Under the pieces are notes generated by a model. That model saw only the letters and a program-made list of their open reading frames with translations, did not search any database and was not told the origin of the DNA. The position numbers and the translations under genes are program-made. Below are positions 24,929 through 33,517 of a stretch of DNA of 62,728 nt, in pieces; positions within the stretch are counted from its first letter, which is position 1, and each line of letters starts with the position of its first letter. The stretch is from Pseudoselenomonas ruminantium (GTDB lineage Bacteria > Bacillota > Negativicutes > Selenomonadales > Selenomonadaceae). The stretch lies in contig DFHU01000010.1 of the NCBI GenBank assembly GCA_002373045.1, positions 1 through 62,728 of the forward strand. Reading direction: 5' to 3'.

Positions 24929-24934
24929 ATAACT

Positions 24935-24947
24935 CTACTTTTAGTAG
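24935..24947. promoter_or_regulatory. Operator O4 upstream of the recombinase gene
   Basis: CTACTTTTAGTAG, a perfect palindrome of arms CTACT/AGTAG and the best match to the operator consensus. It sits 137 bases before the recombinase start, suggesting the recombinase is under the same repressor. Confidence 0.65.
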
Positions 24948-25083
24948 ATGGAAAAGTTGATAAGGCTTAGATTTAACAAACAAAGTATACAAATGAATAA
25001 TTGAATGTAATTATATAAAGCGATTAAGGATTCCTCTAAAATTAAAATATGGTTAATTGTATTTGGGAATGGAGGAATTGCTT

Positions 25084-25692
25084 ATGAAACGAAGGGAAAA
25101 TGGCGTAACTTATGGCTACATCCGTGTATCTACCGCCGTACAGAAAGTGGATAGGCAATGGCTGGCCATGAAAGAATTTGGCATAGCTAAAGAGAGGGTG
25201 TATGCAGACAAGCAGAGTGGCAAGGATTTTAACCGTCCGGCGTACAACAAATTGATGGCACAGCTGGGCAGTGGAGATGTGTTGGTCATCAAAAGCCTTG
25301 ACCGTTTGGGGCGCAATTATGATGAGATGATAAAACAACTGGAAATTATCACGCGGGAAAAGAACGCCGCCATTGTGGTTTTGGATTTGCCCTTGCTCGA
25401 TACACGCCGAAAGAACGCAGATGACTTGACGGCAAAACTCATTTCCAATTTGGTCATTCAGGTATTTTCCTATGTGGCTGAAACAGAGCGCCACATGAAT
25501 CATCAGCGCACCATGGAAGGCTTAGCGGCGGCAAAACGCCGGGGCGTACAACTGGGAAGAAGACCAGTGGAAAAGCCCGCCAAATTTGCTTCTGTGCGTG
25601 ATGCGTGGGCAGCCGGCAAAATATCCGAGCGGGAAGCCGCTGCAAGACTGGGCGTATCCCGTCCTACCTTCCATAAATGGACACATGAATAA
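25084..25692 (+). CDS. Serine recombinase of the DNA invertase/resolvase family
   Basis: 202 residues. ATG 25084 has GGAGG eight bases upstream. The catalytic domain opens with YGYIRVSTAVQKVDRQW, the serine nucleophile being in RVST, followed by SGKDFNRPAYNKLM, VIKSLDRLGRNYDEM and the long E helix. The C-terminal HTH (ISEREAAARLGVSRPTFHKW, about residues 178-200) ends the protein, giving the small Hin/Gin size. Invertases of this type act on 26-bp near-palindromic sites; two such sites lie immediately downstream at 25695 and 25815. Expression may be governed by operator O4 and the S24 repressor. Confidence 0.92.
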   Translation: MKRRENGVTYGYIRVSTAVQKVDRQWLAMKEFGIAKERVYADKQSGKDFNRPAYNKLMAQLGSGDVLVIKSLDRLGRNYDEMIKQLEIITREKNAAIVVLDLPLLDTRRKNADDLTAKLISNLVIQVFSYVAETERHMNHQRTMEGLAAAKRRGVQLGRRPVEKPAKFASVRDAWAAGKISEREAAARLGVSRPTFHKWTHE

Positions 25693-25694
25693 GT

Positions 25695-25720
25695 GGCAGA
25701 AAAACCATGGTTTTTCTGCC
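25695..25720. repeat. Hix-like crossover site 1 (perfect palindrome)
   Basis: The 30-bp sequence 25693-25722 is a perfect palindrome with centre AAAAACCATGGTTTTT, the core pattern of Hin-family crossover sites. It starts directly after the recombinase stop codon. A terminator role is the alternative reading. Confidence 0.65.
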
Positions 25721-25745
25721 ACCGACCGAATCCTTGATTTCGCTT

Positions 25746-25774
25746 TGTATATTCTATTGTAGCCTTTTCGACAA
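25746..25774 (-). promoter_or_regulatory. Promoter-like sequence inside the hix-bounded segment, facing the recombinase
   Basis: Minus-strand TTGTCG (25774-25769) and TATACA (25751-25746) with a 17-base spacer. In the present orientation it points away from the secretome genes; inversion of the segment would turn it toward them. Confidence 0.5.
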
Positions 25775-25814
25775 AAAATGACTTTCTCCTGCCGAAATAT
25801 TAAGAATTTTTAAT

Positions 25815-25840
25815 GGCAATAAAACCATAGTTTTTCTGCC
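25815..25840. repeat. Hix-like crossover site 2 (imperfect palindrome)
   Basis: GGCAATAAAACCATAGTTTT followed by TCTGCC; it differs from site 1 at a few positions but shares the AAAACCAT centre. With site 1 it brackets a 94-bp segment. Because both centres are AT, either orientation of pairing is possible. Confidence 0.6.
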
Positions 25841-25898
25841 ACTATAGCCATTGGGGATAGTGGTAGAGATCTGTTACAGGAATGGGGAGGCAGGACAG

Positions 25899-26774
25899 AT
25901 GAGCAATAATACCTTATGGAAAAGGAAAATAACGACAGCCATAATGGTTGGACTATTATTATTTCCGGCATGTGCTGATGCAGCAATACGGACAATCAAC
26001 GGCACAGGCGAATATATTATGGAAGACAACGAAACCATGAAGCAGGCCCAGGACAAAGCCTACGAAGAAGCAATGCGCAGCATTTCCCAACAGGCGGCAG
26101 TCTATGTGCGGGGCAGCAGCAAGGCCGAGAATATGGAGCTGAAAGAGGATGAAGTGGAGCTTATGGCCACGGCACTGGTGCAGGTGAAGGAAAAACGCTT
26201 TACCAAAGAAGTCATGGCGGACGGCAAACTGCGGATAAAAGCCTTCCTCACGGGGGATATTGACGAAGAAGCCGCCGAAAAAGCACTGGCGGAAAAAATC
26301 GCCCAGTTCAAGCAAAAAAAAGCACTGGACGCAGCCAAAGCTCAGCATGCCGTCCAGCAAAATGCTAAAGAAACAGCCAAAAAAGAATATGATGAAGCCA
26401 TGCGCCATACGGTGACGGCCCTGTTGGCGGACGGTGATGCCTTGCAAAAGCAGGGCAAATACGCCGCCGCCATGGAAAAATACAACGAAGTCATCAAGGA
26501 GCACCCCGACTATGCCAAAGGCTATGTCCGCCGGGGGGAATGCTGCCTGGCCATGGGCAAGCTGGATGCCGCCATGCAGGACTTCAACCATGCCGTAAAT
26601 CTCGACTCCAAGGAAGCCGAAAGCTACTACGGCAGAGGTCAGGCCTACGAAAAACAGAGCAAGAAACAGGAAGCCATTGCCGACTATCGAAAGTTTTTGG
26701 AAGTTTCTAACATTGTGGAACATGGGGAGAAGATAACAAAGGTTATTGAGCGTTTGGCAGAATTGGAGGGGTAA
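25899..26774 (+). CDS. Secreted LPP20/FlgT-N-like protein with TPR repeats, paralogue 2
   Basis: 291 residues. ATG 25899 has GGGGAGG eight bases upstream. The signal peptide ends near ADAAI. An LPP20/FlgT-N-like domain (about 28-130) has INGTGEYIMEDNE and AAVYVRGSSKAENMELKEDEVEL. An Ala/Lys coiled coil follows, then three TPR units (GDALQKQGKYAAAMEKYNEV, GYVRRGECCLAMGKLDAAM, SYYGRGQAYEKQSKKQEAI). It is the first gene after the hix-like sites, so it would be the first read from an inverted promoter. Codon use here is host-like and GC-rich, in sharp contrast to the next gene. Confidence 0.75.
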   Translation: MSNNTLWKRKITTAIMVGLLLFPACADAAIRTINGTGEYIMEDNETMKQAQDKAYEEAMRSISQQAAVYVRGSSKAENMELKEDEVELMATALVQVKEKRFTKEVMADGKLRIKAFLTGDIDEEAAEKALAEKIAQFKQKKALDAAKAQHAVQQNAKETAKKEYDEAMRHTVTALLADGDALQKQGKYAAAMEKYNEVIKEHPDYAKGYVRRGECCLAMGKLDAAMQDFNHAVNLDSKEAESYYGRGQAYEKQSKKQEAIADYRKFLEVSNIVEHGEKITKVIERLAELEG

Positions 26775-26776
26775 TT

Positions 26777-28489
26777 ATGGATAGGCAAAATTCATGGAAT
26801 AGAAGTGTATTGTTATGTGTGACAGTGTTATTTTTATTAATGCTTTTTATAAATGAGGTGTCAGCAGAGAAAAAAATTTATAATGGCACTGGTGAATATA
26901 CAATGAGTGATTATGAATCGCCGAATGTTGCAGAACAGCGAGCATTAACAAAAGCAATGGAAAATGTGCGGGAACAAGCAGGGATTTTTGTTGAGTCATA
27001 TACCAAAATGGATAATATGAGTGTATCGGATGATATGGTTAGTATGATTACAATAAAATCGTTGAGAATTGTAAAACAATCACAAAGAAAAGAAGTTGGA
27101 AATAATGGTGATGTGCGTGTATTTGTTGATATAACTGCCGAATTAGATTCAGCTGAAATAGGAAAAATATTAAAAGAAAAGGCTGAACAGAAATTAATAG
27201 ATGAAAAGATATATCGCAAACTACGAGAAGAAATTAGCAAAGATGAAAAAGAAACATTAGAATTAAAAAATAAGATAAATGATTTAAAAAAGAATCAACA
27301 ACTGATAACGGATTTGCAAATATCATTGAAGGCTAAAGAACAAAAGAGGGTATCGTATCAAAAAGTATACGAGTGCTTTGGTGTAGACTTAAAAAAAGAC
27401 GAAAGAATAAGTAAACTAAAAGAAGCCATAGCGTTATATCCACAAAACTCTTTAGCGTATACTAAATTGGCAATAAGTCATCAAGTTAGAGATGAATATG
27501 ATGAAGCGATAAAAAATAGCGATATGGTACTTGTGCTTAATAAAGACATCGATTTAGCATACTTGATTAAGGGGGCAGCGTATTATAGTAAAGCTGCGAT
27601 ATATGACATAGCGTATCATAGTAAACCAGTGAAAGATGTGAAAGCTATGGAAGGTGAGGATTATAAAAAAGTAAATGAGCTTATTGATAAAGCTATGATG
27701 GATGTTGATAAAAATAAAAAAATAAATGAGTTTGCCAAGAAAGCTGTTGATAATTTTAGCAAAGCGATAAGTTATGAGATTGATGATAAGGAAAAATTGA
27801 TTATATTGAAAGGAAGAGGAAATTCGTATAAGCTTCTAAAAGATTATGGAAATGCATTAGCAGATTATAGTGAAAAAATTAAAATCAGTAGTAATTTAGG
27901 TATACAAGACTATGTTGATTATATGTCGCGAGGTGACGTATATGATACTATGGGAGAGTATAAAAATGCGTTATTGGATTATAATAAGAGTATTCAGTTG
28001 AATAATAAAAATGCAGTATTATATGTGTTGCGAGCGGAGCTGTTGCATAAAAAAGGAAATATAGATGAGGCTATCGCTGATTGCAATTCTGCGTTAAAAC
28101 TGGGATGGGAAGATAAGGAGCGTATGTATAATATACGGGCTTTTTGTTACCTTAGGAAAGGAGATTATACAAAGGCTAAGAATGATGTAGAAAGTGCACT
28201 GGCTATAAATAATAATTCGGGCGAAGCATATTACTATCGTGGAATTATTAATTTCGTGATGGATAATTATGACCAAGCAATTAGGGATTGTGATAAGGCA
28301 ATATCATTGTTGAAAAAAAATGACGAGTTGAGCGGTGCGTATTGTAATCGAGGTAATGCTTACTTTGTAAAAGGTAATTACGACCAAGCAATAAGAGATT
28401 ATAAAAAAGCATTGGAGCTACATTCAAATCCTGATGCTGCCAAAAATTTAGCTGTAGTATCTGAGAAGAAACGGCAAAGAGGGTATTAA
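26777..28489 (+). CDS. Secreted LPP20/FlgT-N-like protein with many TPR repeats, paralogue 3
   Basis: 570 residues, ATG 26777 two bases after the previous stop codon, with GGAGGGG upstream. Signal peptide ends EVSAEK. LPP20-like domain: YNGTGEYTMSDYESPNVAEQ and GIFVESYTKMDNMSVSDDMV. A charged coiled coil leads into about eight TPR units, for example AVLYVLRAELLHKKGNIDEAI and AYYYRGIINFVMDNYDQAI. From its first codons the DNA becomes AT-rich with AAA, ATA and AAT codons, unlike the gene just before it, which suggests separate origin. A scaffold in envelope assembly is a guess; no catalytic motif is seen. Confidence 0.75.
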   Translation: MDRQNSWNRSVLLCVTVLFLLMLFINEVSAEKKIYNGTGEYTMSDYESPNVAEQRALTKAMENVREQAGIFVESYTKMDNMSVSDDMVSMITIKSLRIVKQSQRKEVGNNGDVRVFVDITAELDSAEIGKILKEKAEQKLIDEKIYRKLREEISKDEKETLELKNKINDLKKNQQLITDLQISLKAKEQKRVSYQKVYECFGVDLKKDERISKLKEAIALYPQNSLAYTKLAISHQVRDEYDEAIKNSDMVLVLNKDIDLAYLIKGAAYYSKAAIYDIAYHSKPVKDVKAMEGEDYKKVNELIDKAMMDVDKNKKINEFAKKAVDNFSKAISYEIDDKEKLIILKGRGNSYKLLKDYGNALADYSEKIKISSNLGIQDYVDYMSRGDVYDTMGEYKNALLDYNKSIQLNNKNAVLYVLRAELLHKKGNIDEAIADCNSALKLGWEDKERMYNIRAFCYLRKGDYTKAKNDVESALAINNNSGEAYYYRGIINFVMDNYDQAIRDCDKAISLLKKNDELSGAYCNRGNAYFVKGNYDQAIRDYKKALELHSNPDAAKNLAVVSEKKRQRGY

Positions 28490-28507
28490 GTAATAGCAGG
28501 TATGGTC

Positions 28508-29521
28508 ATGATGAAAACAGAAAGAATATTAAAAATTTCGTGCATGATTTTGGTAGTTTTGTGCTTGTTTTCAACTGTATACGCTGAAAAGAAATTATAT
28601 CATGGATATGGAGAGTATACCATGAGTGAATACGAAACACCACAGATTGCCGAACAACGGGCACTGGCGTATGCAAAAAGAAATATATTGGAGCAAGTTG
28701 GTGTATATGTCAAAACATATACCCGTATGCAAAATATGCAGATTACAGAAGACGAAGTGTATATAGCTGTAGGTAGAGTGTTAAATACAATAAAGCGTGA
28801 CACAAGGAAAAACATACAGACTGGTGGTGAGGTACATATAGAAGCAAATATGACAGCAGAAGTTGATATAGAGGAAATAAATAACATAATAAAAAATGAA
28901 GATAATAAAAATAGTGATATGAGCTATAGCATTTTACAAAATGTTGCAAAAAGAATTGAACATGAGAGTAGCAATATAAAGGAGGAGATTGTGCAGAGAA
29001 AAAATATTCAAAAGTATACAAGAGAATTGGAAATAGAGATTAAAGCAAAGGAGTTAGAATTTTTAGCTAATGAGAAGGTTGAAGAATGCCTGATTGAGAG
29101 AAAGAAAAAGAATTATATTAAAGGGATGGAGTTGGCAGAATATGCGATTAAACTAAATCCTAAAAATTATCTGTGTTATCTTGAGTCCGGAAATAGCTAT
29201 AACGAGCAAGATAAATATGATATGGCGCTAAAACGATATAAATATGCATTGGTTTTAAATAAGCAAGATGCCAGAGTGTATTATGCAAGAGGTAATGTTT
29301 ATGCTAATACGAAAGAATATAATAAAGCCATTTCGGATTACACAAGAGCAATTAAACTTGATGATAAGTTTGCTGATGCTTATTATAATCGGGCGGTCAT
29401 GTATGTAAATTTAAGCAAATATGATAAAGCTTTAGAAGATGTGGAACGTGTATTGGAAATAACACCGCATGATCATGAAGCTGAAGTTTTTATGGCAAAG
29501 ATAGTACATAAGGTTTTGTAG
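28508..29521 (+). CDS. Secreted LPP20/FlgT-N-like protein with TPR repeats, paralogue 4
   Basis: 337 residues. ATG 28508 is favoured by AGCAGG seven bases upstream; ATG 28502 and 28511 are alternatives. Signal peptide ends VYAEK. The LPP20-like domain closely follows paralogue 3 (YHGYGEYTMSEYETPQIAEQ, VYVKTYTRMQNMQITEDEVY). A coiled coil rich in Lys/Glu/Ile follows, then three TPR units including ARVYYARGNVYANTKEYNKAI and ADAYYNRAVMYVNLSKYDKAL. AT-rich like its neighbour. It likely arose by tandem duplication with the 26777 gene followed by loss or gain of TPR units. Confidence 0.75.
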   Translation: MMKTERILKISCMILVVLCLFSTVYAEKKLYHGYGEYTMSEYETPQIAEQRALAYAKRNILEQVGVYVKTYTRMQNMQITEDEVYIAVGRVLNTIKRDTRKNIQTGGEVHIEANMTAEVDIEEINNIIKNEDNKNSDMSYSILQNVAKRIEHESSNIKEEIVQRKNIQKYTRELEIEIKAKELEFLANEKVEECLIERKKKNYIKGMELAEYAIKLNPKNYLCYLESGNSYNEQDKYDMALKRYKYALVLNKQDARVYYARGNVYANTKEYNKAISDYTRAIKLDDKFADAYYNRAVMYVNLSKYDKALEDVERVLEITPHDHEAEVFMAKIVHKVL

Positions 29522-29696
29522 ATGAATGACTGGTAAATATATTTGAATTATGTCCTTTCCATTTTAGTCGTGGTAAATATTTAGCAAATATGTCTATGAT
29601 AGGTATTAATCCTGCCTAAAATACCTCGACAAGGAGGGGAGAAGAAAAGTACAGGTAGCAGACAATGAGTTTTTTAAAAGATTGGGAGGAATTAGA

Positions 29697-29936
29697 ATGA
29701 GAAAGATTTGTATTATTATGGGAATGTTGATGGTGTTTGGGTATCTGTCCTATGCAATAGGGGAGTGTGGTTCGTCCAGGACTGTATTTCAGTGTCGGAA
29801 TTGTGGTAGAACGGTTGAAATAGATTATTCACACATTTCGGGGCAGTTTGCTGATAGTATAAGTGCAGATCCAAATCCAGGCAGAGATTGTCCACGTTCA
29901 AGGGATGGACGGCATGATTGGGTAAAGTGTAGATAA
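29697..29936 (+). CDS. Small secreted cysteine-rich protein
   Basis: 79 residues; ATG 29697 has GGGAGG upstream. Signal peptide of about 20 residues, then a short region with VFQCRNCGRTVEI and RDCPRSRDGRHDWVKC, a possible zinc ribbon or two disulfides. I do not recognise a family. An 11-codon frame (29665-29700, MSFLKDWEELE) overlaps its start by ATGA and could couple translation. AT-rich context. Confidence 0.55.
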   Translation: MRKICIIMGMLMVFGYLSYAIGECGSSRTVFQCRNCGRTVEIDYSHISGQFADSISADPNPGRDCPRSRDGRHDWVKCR

Positions 29937-29981
29937 TTTCATAATTGAAGTACAGAATGCTTTAGAAAGCGGTGGATGGGA

Positions 29982-30080
29982 ATGAAGAATACCGGAATAA
30001 ACACGCTATATTGGTCGGTAGAAAGCAAGAATTACAAGAATTATCTTTTTGTGGGAATTACGTGCTGGGCTTCAGATTAA
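29982..30080 (+). other. Short open frame of 32 codons in an otherwise empty gap
   Basis: ATG 29982 is preceded by GTGGATGGG and reads MKNTGINTLYWSVESKNYKN and on to a TAA. No homology can be suggested; it may be a remnant or chance. The rest of 29937-30195 holds nothing I can support. Confidence 0.2.
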
Positions 30081-30195
30081 AATTGTATGATAGCTGATTT
30101 AGTCGGTAATGACTGTAACGGGGGGATGATAGTTTCAATTTAGCAGGTTTGGTTTTGTCTTCAGATTATAATGGAAATTTTTAAGCAAGGAGTGT

Positions 30196-30726
30196 ATGAA
30201 AGTGAAAGCGTATTATGTATCTCAGAATGAAACGTATGAACAAGAAATATCAAAACAGTATTTGTGGGCAAGACAGTTGACAAGAGATGGTAAACACTGG
30301 CAACCATATAAAAATGTTAAAGAAATGAAAAAAGGAGACTTTGTATTTCATTCGCATAATAATAAAATAGTAGCGATAAGTTGTGTCGTTGAAGATGGAA
30401 AGGATTATAATTTATCTGATATGCCGCTTGAAGATAGAGCAATTTATAAGGATGGAATGGATGAAGGTTATTTTGCTAGATTAAAAGTCGAAGAATTGAG
30501 TGTATATTTAGATCAAAAGGTCTTTATTGAATGGGTGAAAAATAAAGTAGAGAAATCTGACTTGATTACATATGGTGAAAAAGCAAATAAGAAAAGAGCG
30601 TATGCGTTAAAAATGAATGATGATGAAATAAGGTATTTGACTGAAAAACTTATCAGTATTGGTAATCAAAATATATACTTACGAAAAGTCTTAGAGGGAT
30701 TTGATAGTGAGAAAGCTATATGTTAA
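30196..30726 (+). CDS. EVE/PUA-like domain protein, probable modified-base reader
   Basis: 176 residues, ATG 30196 with AAGGAG upstream. No signal peptide, unlike its neighbours. Residues about 1-110 fit the EVE/PUA-like fold seen alone or at the N-terminus of modification-dependent restriction proteins: WARQLTRDGKHWQPYKNVKEM, then KKGDFVFHSHNNKIVAIS, and DMPLEDRAIYKDG. Such domains flip and read modified bases in DNA or RNA. The C-terminal 60 residues are helical and unrecognised. AT-rich and out of place in a run of secreted proteins, so it may be acquired DNA or a stand-alone defence fragment. Confidence 0.55.
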   Translation: MKVKAYYVSQNETYEQEISKQYLWARQLTRDGKHWQPYKNVKEMKKGDFVFHSHNNKIVAISCVVEDGKDYNLSDMPLEDRAIYKDGMDEGYFARLKVEELSVYLDQKVFIEWVKNKVEKSDLITYGEKANKKRAYALKMNDDEIRYLTEKLISIGNQNIYLRKVLEGFDSEKAIC

Positions 30727-30756
30727 ATATGGAGAAAGTTAAGGAGTGTGTTTAAA

Positions 30757-31251
30757 ATGAAAAAAATGATTTTTATCTTTACGATGTTAATGATGGTGGT
30801 TTGTCCGTGTGCATTTGCCGCATCCTATCCTGCGACATTGGAAAATGGAAAACTTGTTTTTGTTGCCACTGCTAAAGATGTAGGGGTATATGCCGACAGA
30901 TCCTCAGCATTTATAGAGGTATATACACCGCAATATTATCAGGTTAGTATTAAGACTGTAGTGGTTAAAGATGGTAAAACGGATAAAGCAAACGTAATGA
31001 CACATCATTTTCAGTATGATATTAACACTCAGAGAGTAAAATATTTATCCGTTGAAAAACATGCGTGGGAAACATGGGATGTAAATCAAAATTATGGAAA
31101 AGATGGAGGAGAACAAGCTGTTTTTAATTTAGCAGAAGTGGCATTTGTTTCAGTGTGTGATAGGAAGTATTTTGGTGATATGGAAAGAACTGTATCAGGA
31201 AAGAAACAAAAAGTAATTCCAGAAACCTTGTATCAGGCATTGGGAATTTGA
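30757..31251 (+). CDS. Small secreted protein of unknown function
   Basis: 164 residues; ATG 30757 is ten bases after AAGGAG, while an in-frame GTG at 30748 lies too close. Signal peptide ends CAFAAS. The mature part looks beta-rich (KLVFVATAKDVGVYADRS, QVSIKTVVVKDGK). No family recognised. AT-rich. Confidence 0.6.
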   Translation: MKKMIFIFTMLMMVVCPCAFAASYPATLENGKLVFVATAKDVGVYADRSSAFIEVYTPQYYQVSIKTVVVKDGKTDKANVMTHHFQYDINTQRVKYLSVEKHAWETWDVNQNYGKDGGEQAVFNLAEVAFVSVCDRKYFGDMERTVSGKKQKVIPETLYQALGI

Positions 31252-31288
31252 AATCTGTAAGTCAGAAAGATAGCGGAGGTGAAGTAGT

Positions 31289-32158
31289 ATGTTTCCGCGT
31301 AAACTTTTTCTTACATTGTGGCTATGCATGATGATGCTTTTCGCCAGTGCACATATGGCGCAGGCGTTGAATCTGGTAAGTGATGGTCAGGGCGCTTATT
31401 ATGCCGCAGATAATCAAAATTTTATGTTGATTGACAAGCGGTATATGGGCCCAGACCACGAAATGTGGAATATGGTAGATTTATCTACATGTGAAAAAGG
31501 TTCATGGGATGGTAAACAGGTTGTATTTGCAAAAGTCCATTTTGTGATGAGTACCTCAGATACAGCTAGTGGGCCTGCATTCACATTTACATTCTTTTCC
31601 AATGGAATATATCATACTCCGGGGGGGACCTATCAGACGATAAGCGGCAGTAACGCTTATCGTGCGGTAAAGGTGATTTTTGACCGGGCGAATGGGAATA
31701 GCTCTGCTGGTGGGAATAGTACCTCAAGTTCGCCTACATCCAAAAGGTTACTCTCGGATGATGACATTGCGATTGGAGGAATTAGCCCGTTTACGGCTAC
31801 GCCTGAATATGTGAGAAGTATTTATGGTGAACCGGATAAGCTTTCCAAAGGCAGAGATTCTAGTGGCAATTACTATGAGAAGTGGATGTATGGAGATTCT
31901 TTGGAAATTTGGTTTGGTGGGGAGGAGAAACAGGGGATAGATGTGATTAAGATTACGGCTGCTAACGGACTAGCGACTCCAGCTGGCATCAAAGTTGGCA
32001 GTCGTGCTTCAGAAGTTCAGGATAAGTATGGTAATCCGTACTTTCCTTATCGTGGACCTTCAGGACAATATTGGTATAGAGGCAGATTGGATTGTGATTT
32101 AGTTTTTGGCATAACGAATGGTGTTGTTACTTCGATTGGTGCTGGTTGGAATAAGTAG
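31289..32158 (+). CDS. Secreted protein with BamE/SmpA-like repeats
   Basis: 289 residues, ATG 31289 with CGGAGGTG upstream. Signal peptide ends AQALN. The first half is unrecognised; a Ser/Gly/Thr-rich linker (NSSAGGNSTSSSPTS) follows. The C-terminal half has two units resembling the BamE/SmpA-type fold: TPEYVRSIYGEPDKLSKGRD then YEKWMYGDSLEIWF, and AGIKVGSRASEVQDKYGNPYF then DLVFGITNGVVTSIGAG. These folds typically bind other envelope proteins. The family call is from pattern only. Confidence 0.6.
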   Translation: MFPRKLFLTLWLCMMMLFASAHMAQALNLVSDGQGAYYAADNQNFMLIDKRYMGPDHEMWNMVDLSTCEKGSWDGKQVVFAKVHFVMSTSDTASGPAFTFTFFSNGIYHTPGGTYQTISGSNAYRAVKVIFDRANGNSSAGGNSTSSSPTSKRLLSDDDIAIGGISPFTATPEYVRSIYGEPDKLSKGRDSSGNYYEKWMYGDSLEIWFGGEEKQGIDVIKITAANGLATPAGIKVGSRASEVQDKYGNPYFPYRGPSGQYWYRGRLDCDLVFGITNGVVTSIGAGWNK

Positions 32159-32175
32159 ATGGAGGAGGGGGACAA

Positions 32176-33114
32176 ATGCAGAGTGTAAGGAAATTGATTT
32201 GTCTTTTGGTGGCCATGGGATTTCTGTTAGGTCTCAATATGGCCAAGACCTTTGCCGAGGGTAGTGCCATGACCGACTGGGACAGGGAGATTATCAGTGC
32301 TACAGGATATGGTGTAGGTGATCCGGCGCGGGCAAAAAATCCCGGTCATTTGCGTATTATGGCCCATCAGGCGGCGATTCTTGACGGTTATAGGCGGTTG
32401 GCTGAGCAGGGGCAGGGGATACAGGTTTCCGGTAACAGCAGTATTGCCGATAATATTTCCACTGGTGATGTGGTCAGTGGTCAGTTTGAAGCCGTGGTGA
32501 AGCGGGCCAGGATTGTTTCCGAAAGCTACGATGAATACAATAACTGTACGGTGGTCATGGAGGTGCCGCTCTTTGGCGTGACCAACTCCATCGCCAAGGC
32601 CGTGTTTAAGCCCGTGGAAAAAGAGGCTTTTCCCCAGCCGACCATCAATATCAACGTGGATAATTCCGTCAATCAGACGGTGAATCAGACTGTAAATCAG
32701 TCGCAGACCATCAATCAGAATCAGACGGTCAACAATGGCACCTCACCGGCGCAGGAAAATACAAATGTCAGCACGGTTTCAGCAGGTGGTTATACCGGCC
32801 TGATTGTGGATTGCAGCGGGCTGGGGCTACAACCTGTGATGTCCCCGGTTATCCGTAACGCCAATCAGCAGCCTATTTATGGTTACAAGAACCTTGATTA
32901 TGACCGGGTTATTGCTCACGGCATGGCCAGCTATACCACCAGTATGTCGGGCAACGTGTCCCGGGCTGGCAGCAATCCCTTGGTGGTCAAAGCGGTAAGC
33001 CTTGCCGAACACAATAGCTACCCGGTACTGTCCATGAATGATGCCAATAAGGTGCTGACCGCTAATCAGAGTTCCCATTTTTTGGAAATGTGTGCGGTGG
33101 TGTTTGTAAGGTAA
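32176..33114 (+). CDS. Secreted LPP20-family protein with NQT-repeat linker
   Basis: 312 residues, ATG 32176 with GGAGGAGGGGG upstream. Signal peptide ends TFAEG. The LPP20 domain (about 35-150) reads ISATGYGVGDPARAKNPGHL, AHQAAILDGYRRLAEQ and CTVVMEVPLFG. A low-complexity linker follows with repeated NQTVNQT units. The C-terminal domain (GYTGLIVDCSGLGLQPVMSP, then YDRVIAHGMASY) is shared with many uncharacterised Negativicute proteins. GC content returns to the host range here. It is related in its N-terminal domain only to the LPP20/TPR paralogues upstream. Confidence 0.75.
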   Translation: MQSVRKLICLLVAMGFLLGLNMAKTFAEGSAMTDWDREIISATGYGVGDPARAKNPGHLRIMAHQAAILDGYRRLAEQGQGIQVSGNSSIADNISTGDVVSGQFEAVVKRARIVSESYDEYNNCTVVMEVPLFGVTNSIAKAVFKPVEKEAFPQPTININVDNSVNQTVNQTVNQSQTINQNQTVNNGTSPAQENTNVSTVSAGGYTGLIVDCSGLGLQPVMSPVIRNANQQPIYGYKNLDYDRVIAHGMASYTTSMSGNVSRAGSNPLVVKAVSLAEHNSYPVLSMNDANKVLTANQSSHFLEMCAVVFVR

Positions 33115-33136
33115 GGTAAAGGATAAGGGGGAATTG

Positions 33137-33502
33137 ATGATGAAGAAGTTTTTTACGATTATCATGATGGCGTTGGCTGTCCTCATAAGTCCAACATTTG
33201 GATTTAACATGAATACCGTAGAAGCCCGATCGGATTATTATATTGGTTATGATCCGGAGGAAGGTTGTGATGCTTATATCGATATCGATTCGATTATAAA
33301 ACATGGCTATTACAAAGGCGGCAGAGACGCAGAGGCTACGGTTTATTGGACGAATGGATATAAAAGACCGAATATGTGTGTAAGATATGTGCCGTCAACA
33401 GGTGAATATTATTTCAGCGGTGGTGCTGGCGGCGTGCATAAAGCAACTGGGTTTCGATACAATTTCTGCGTTATCTGTGACCGATTTGCTTATGGTTCGT
33501 GA
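33137..33502 (+). CDS. Small secreted protein of unknown function
   Basis: 121 residues; ATG 33137 with AAGGGGG upstream (a TTG at 33134 is in frame). Signal peptide ends around VEARS. The mature part has SDYYIGYDPEEGCDAYIDID and three cysteines that may form disulfides. No family recognised. It precedes another small exported protein by 15 bases. Confidence 0.6.
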   Translation: MMKKFFTIIMMALAVLISPTFGFNMNTVEARSDYYIGYDPEEGCDAYIDIDSIIKHGYYKGGRDAEATVYWTNGYKRPNMCVRYVPSTGEYYFSGGAGGVHKATGFRYNFCVICDRFAYGS

Positions 33503-33517
33503 TTACAGGAGGCTGCT

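Noticed and set aside
23968..25692. Intact prophage
   Set aside because: Only repressor, Cro-like and recombinase genes are present; no replication, packaging or structural genes follow.
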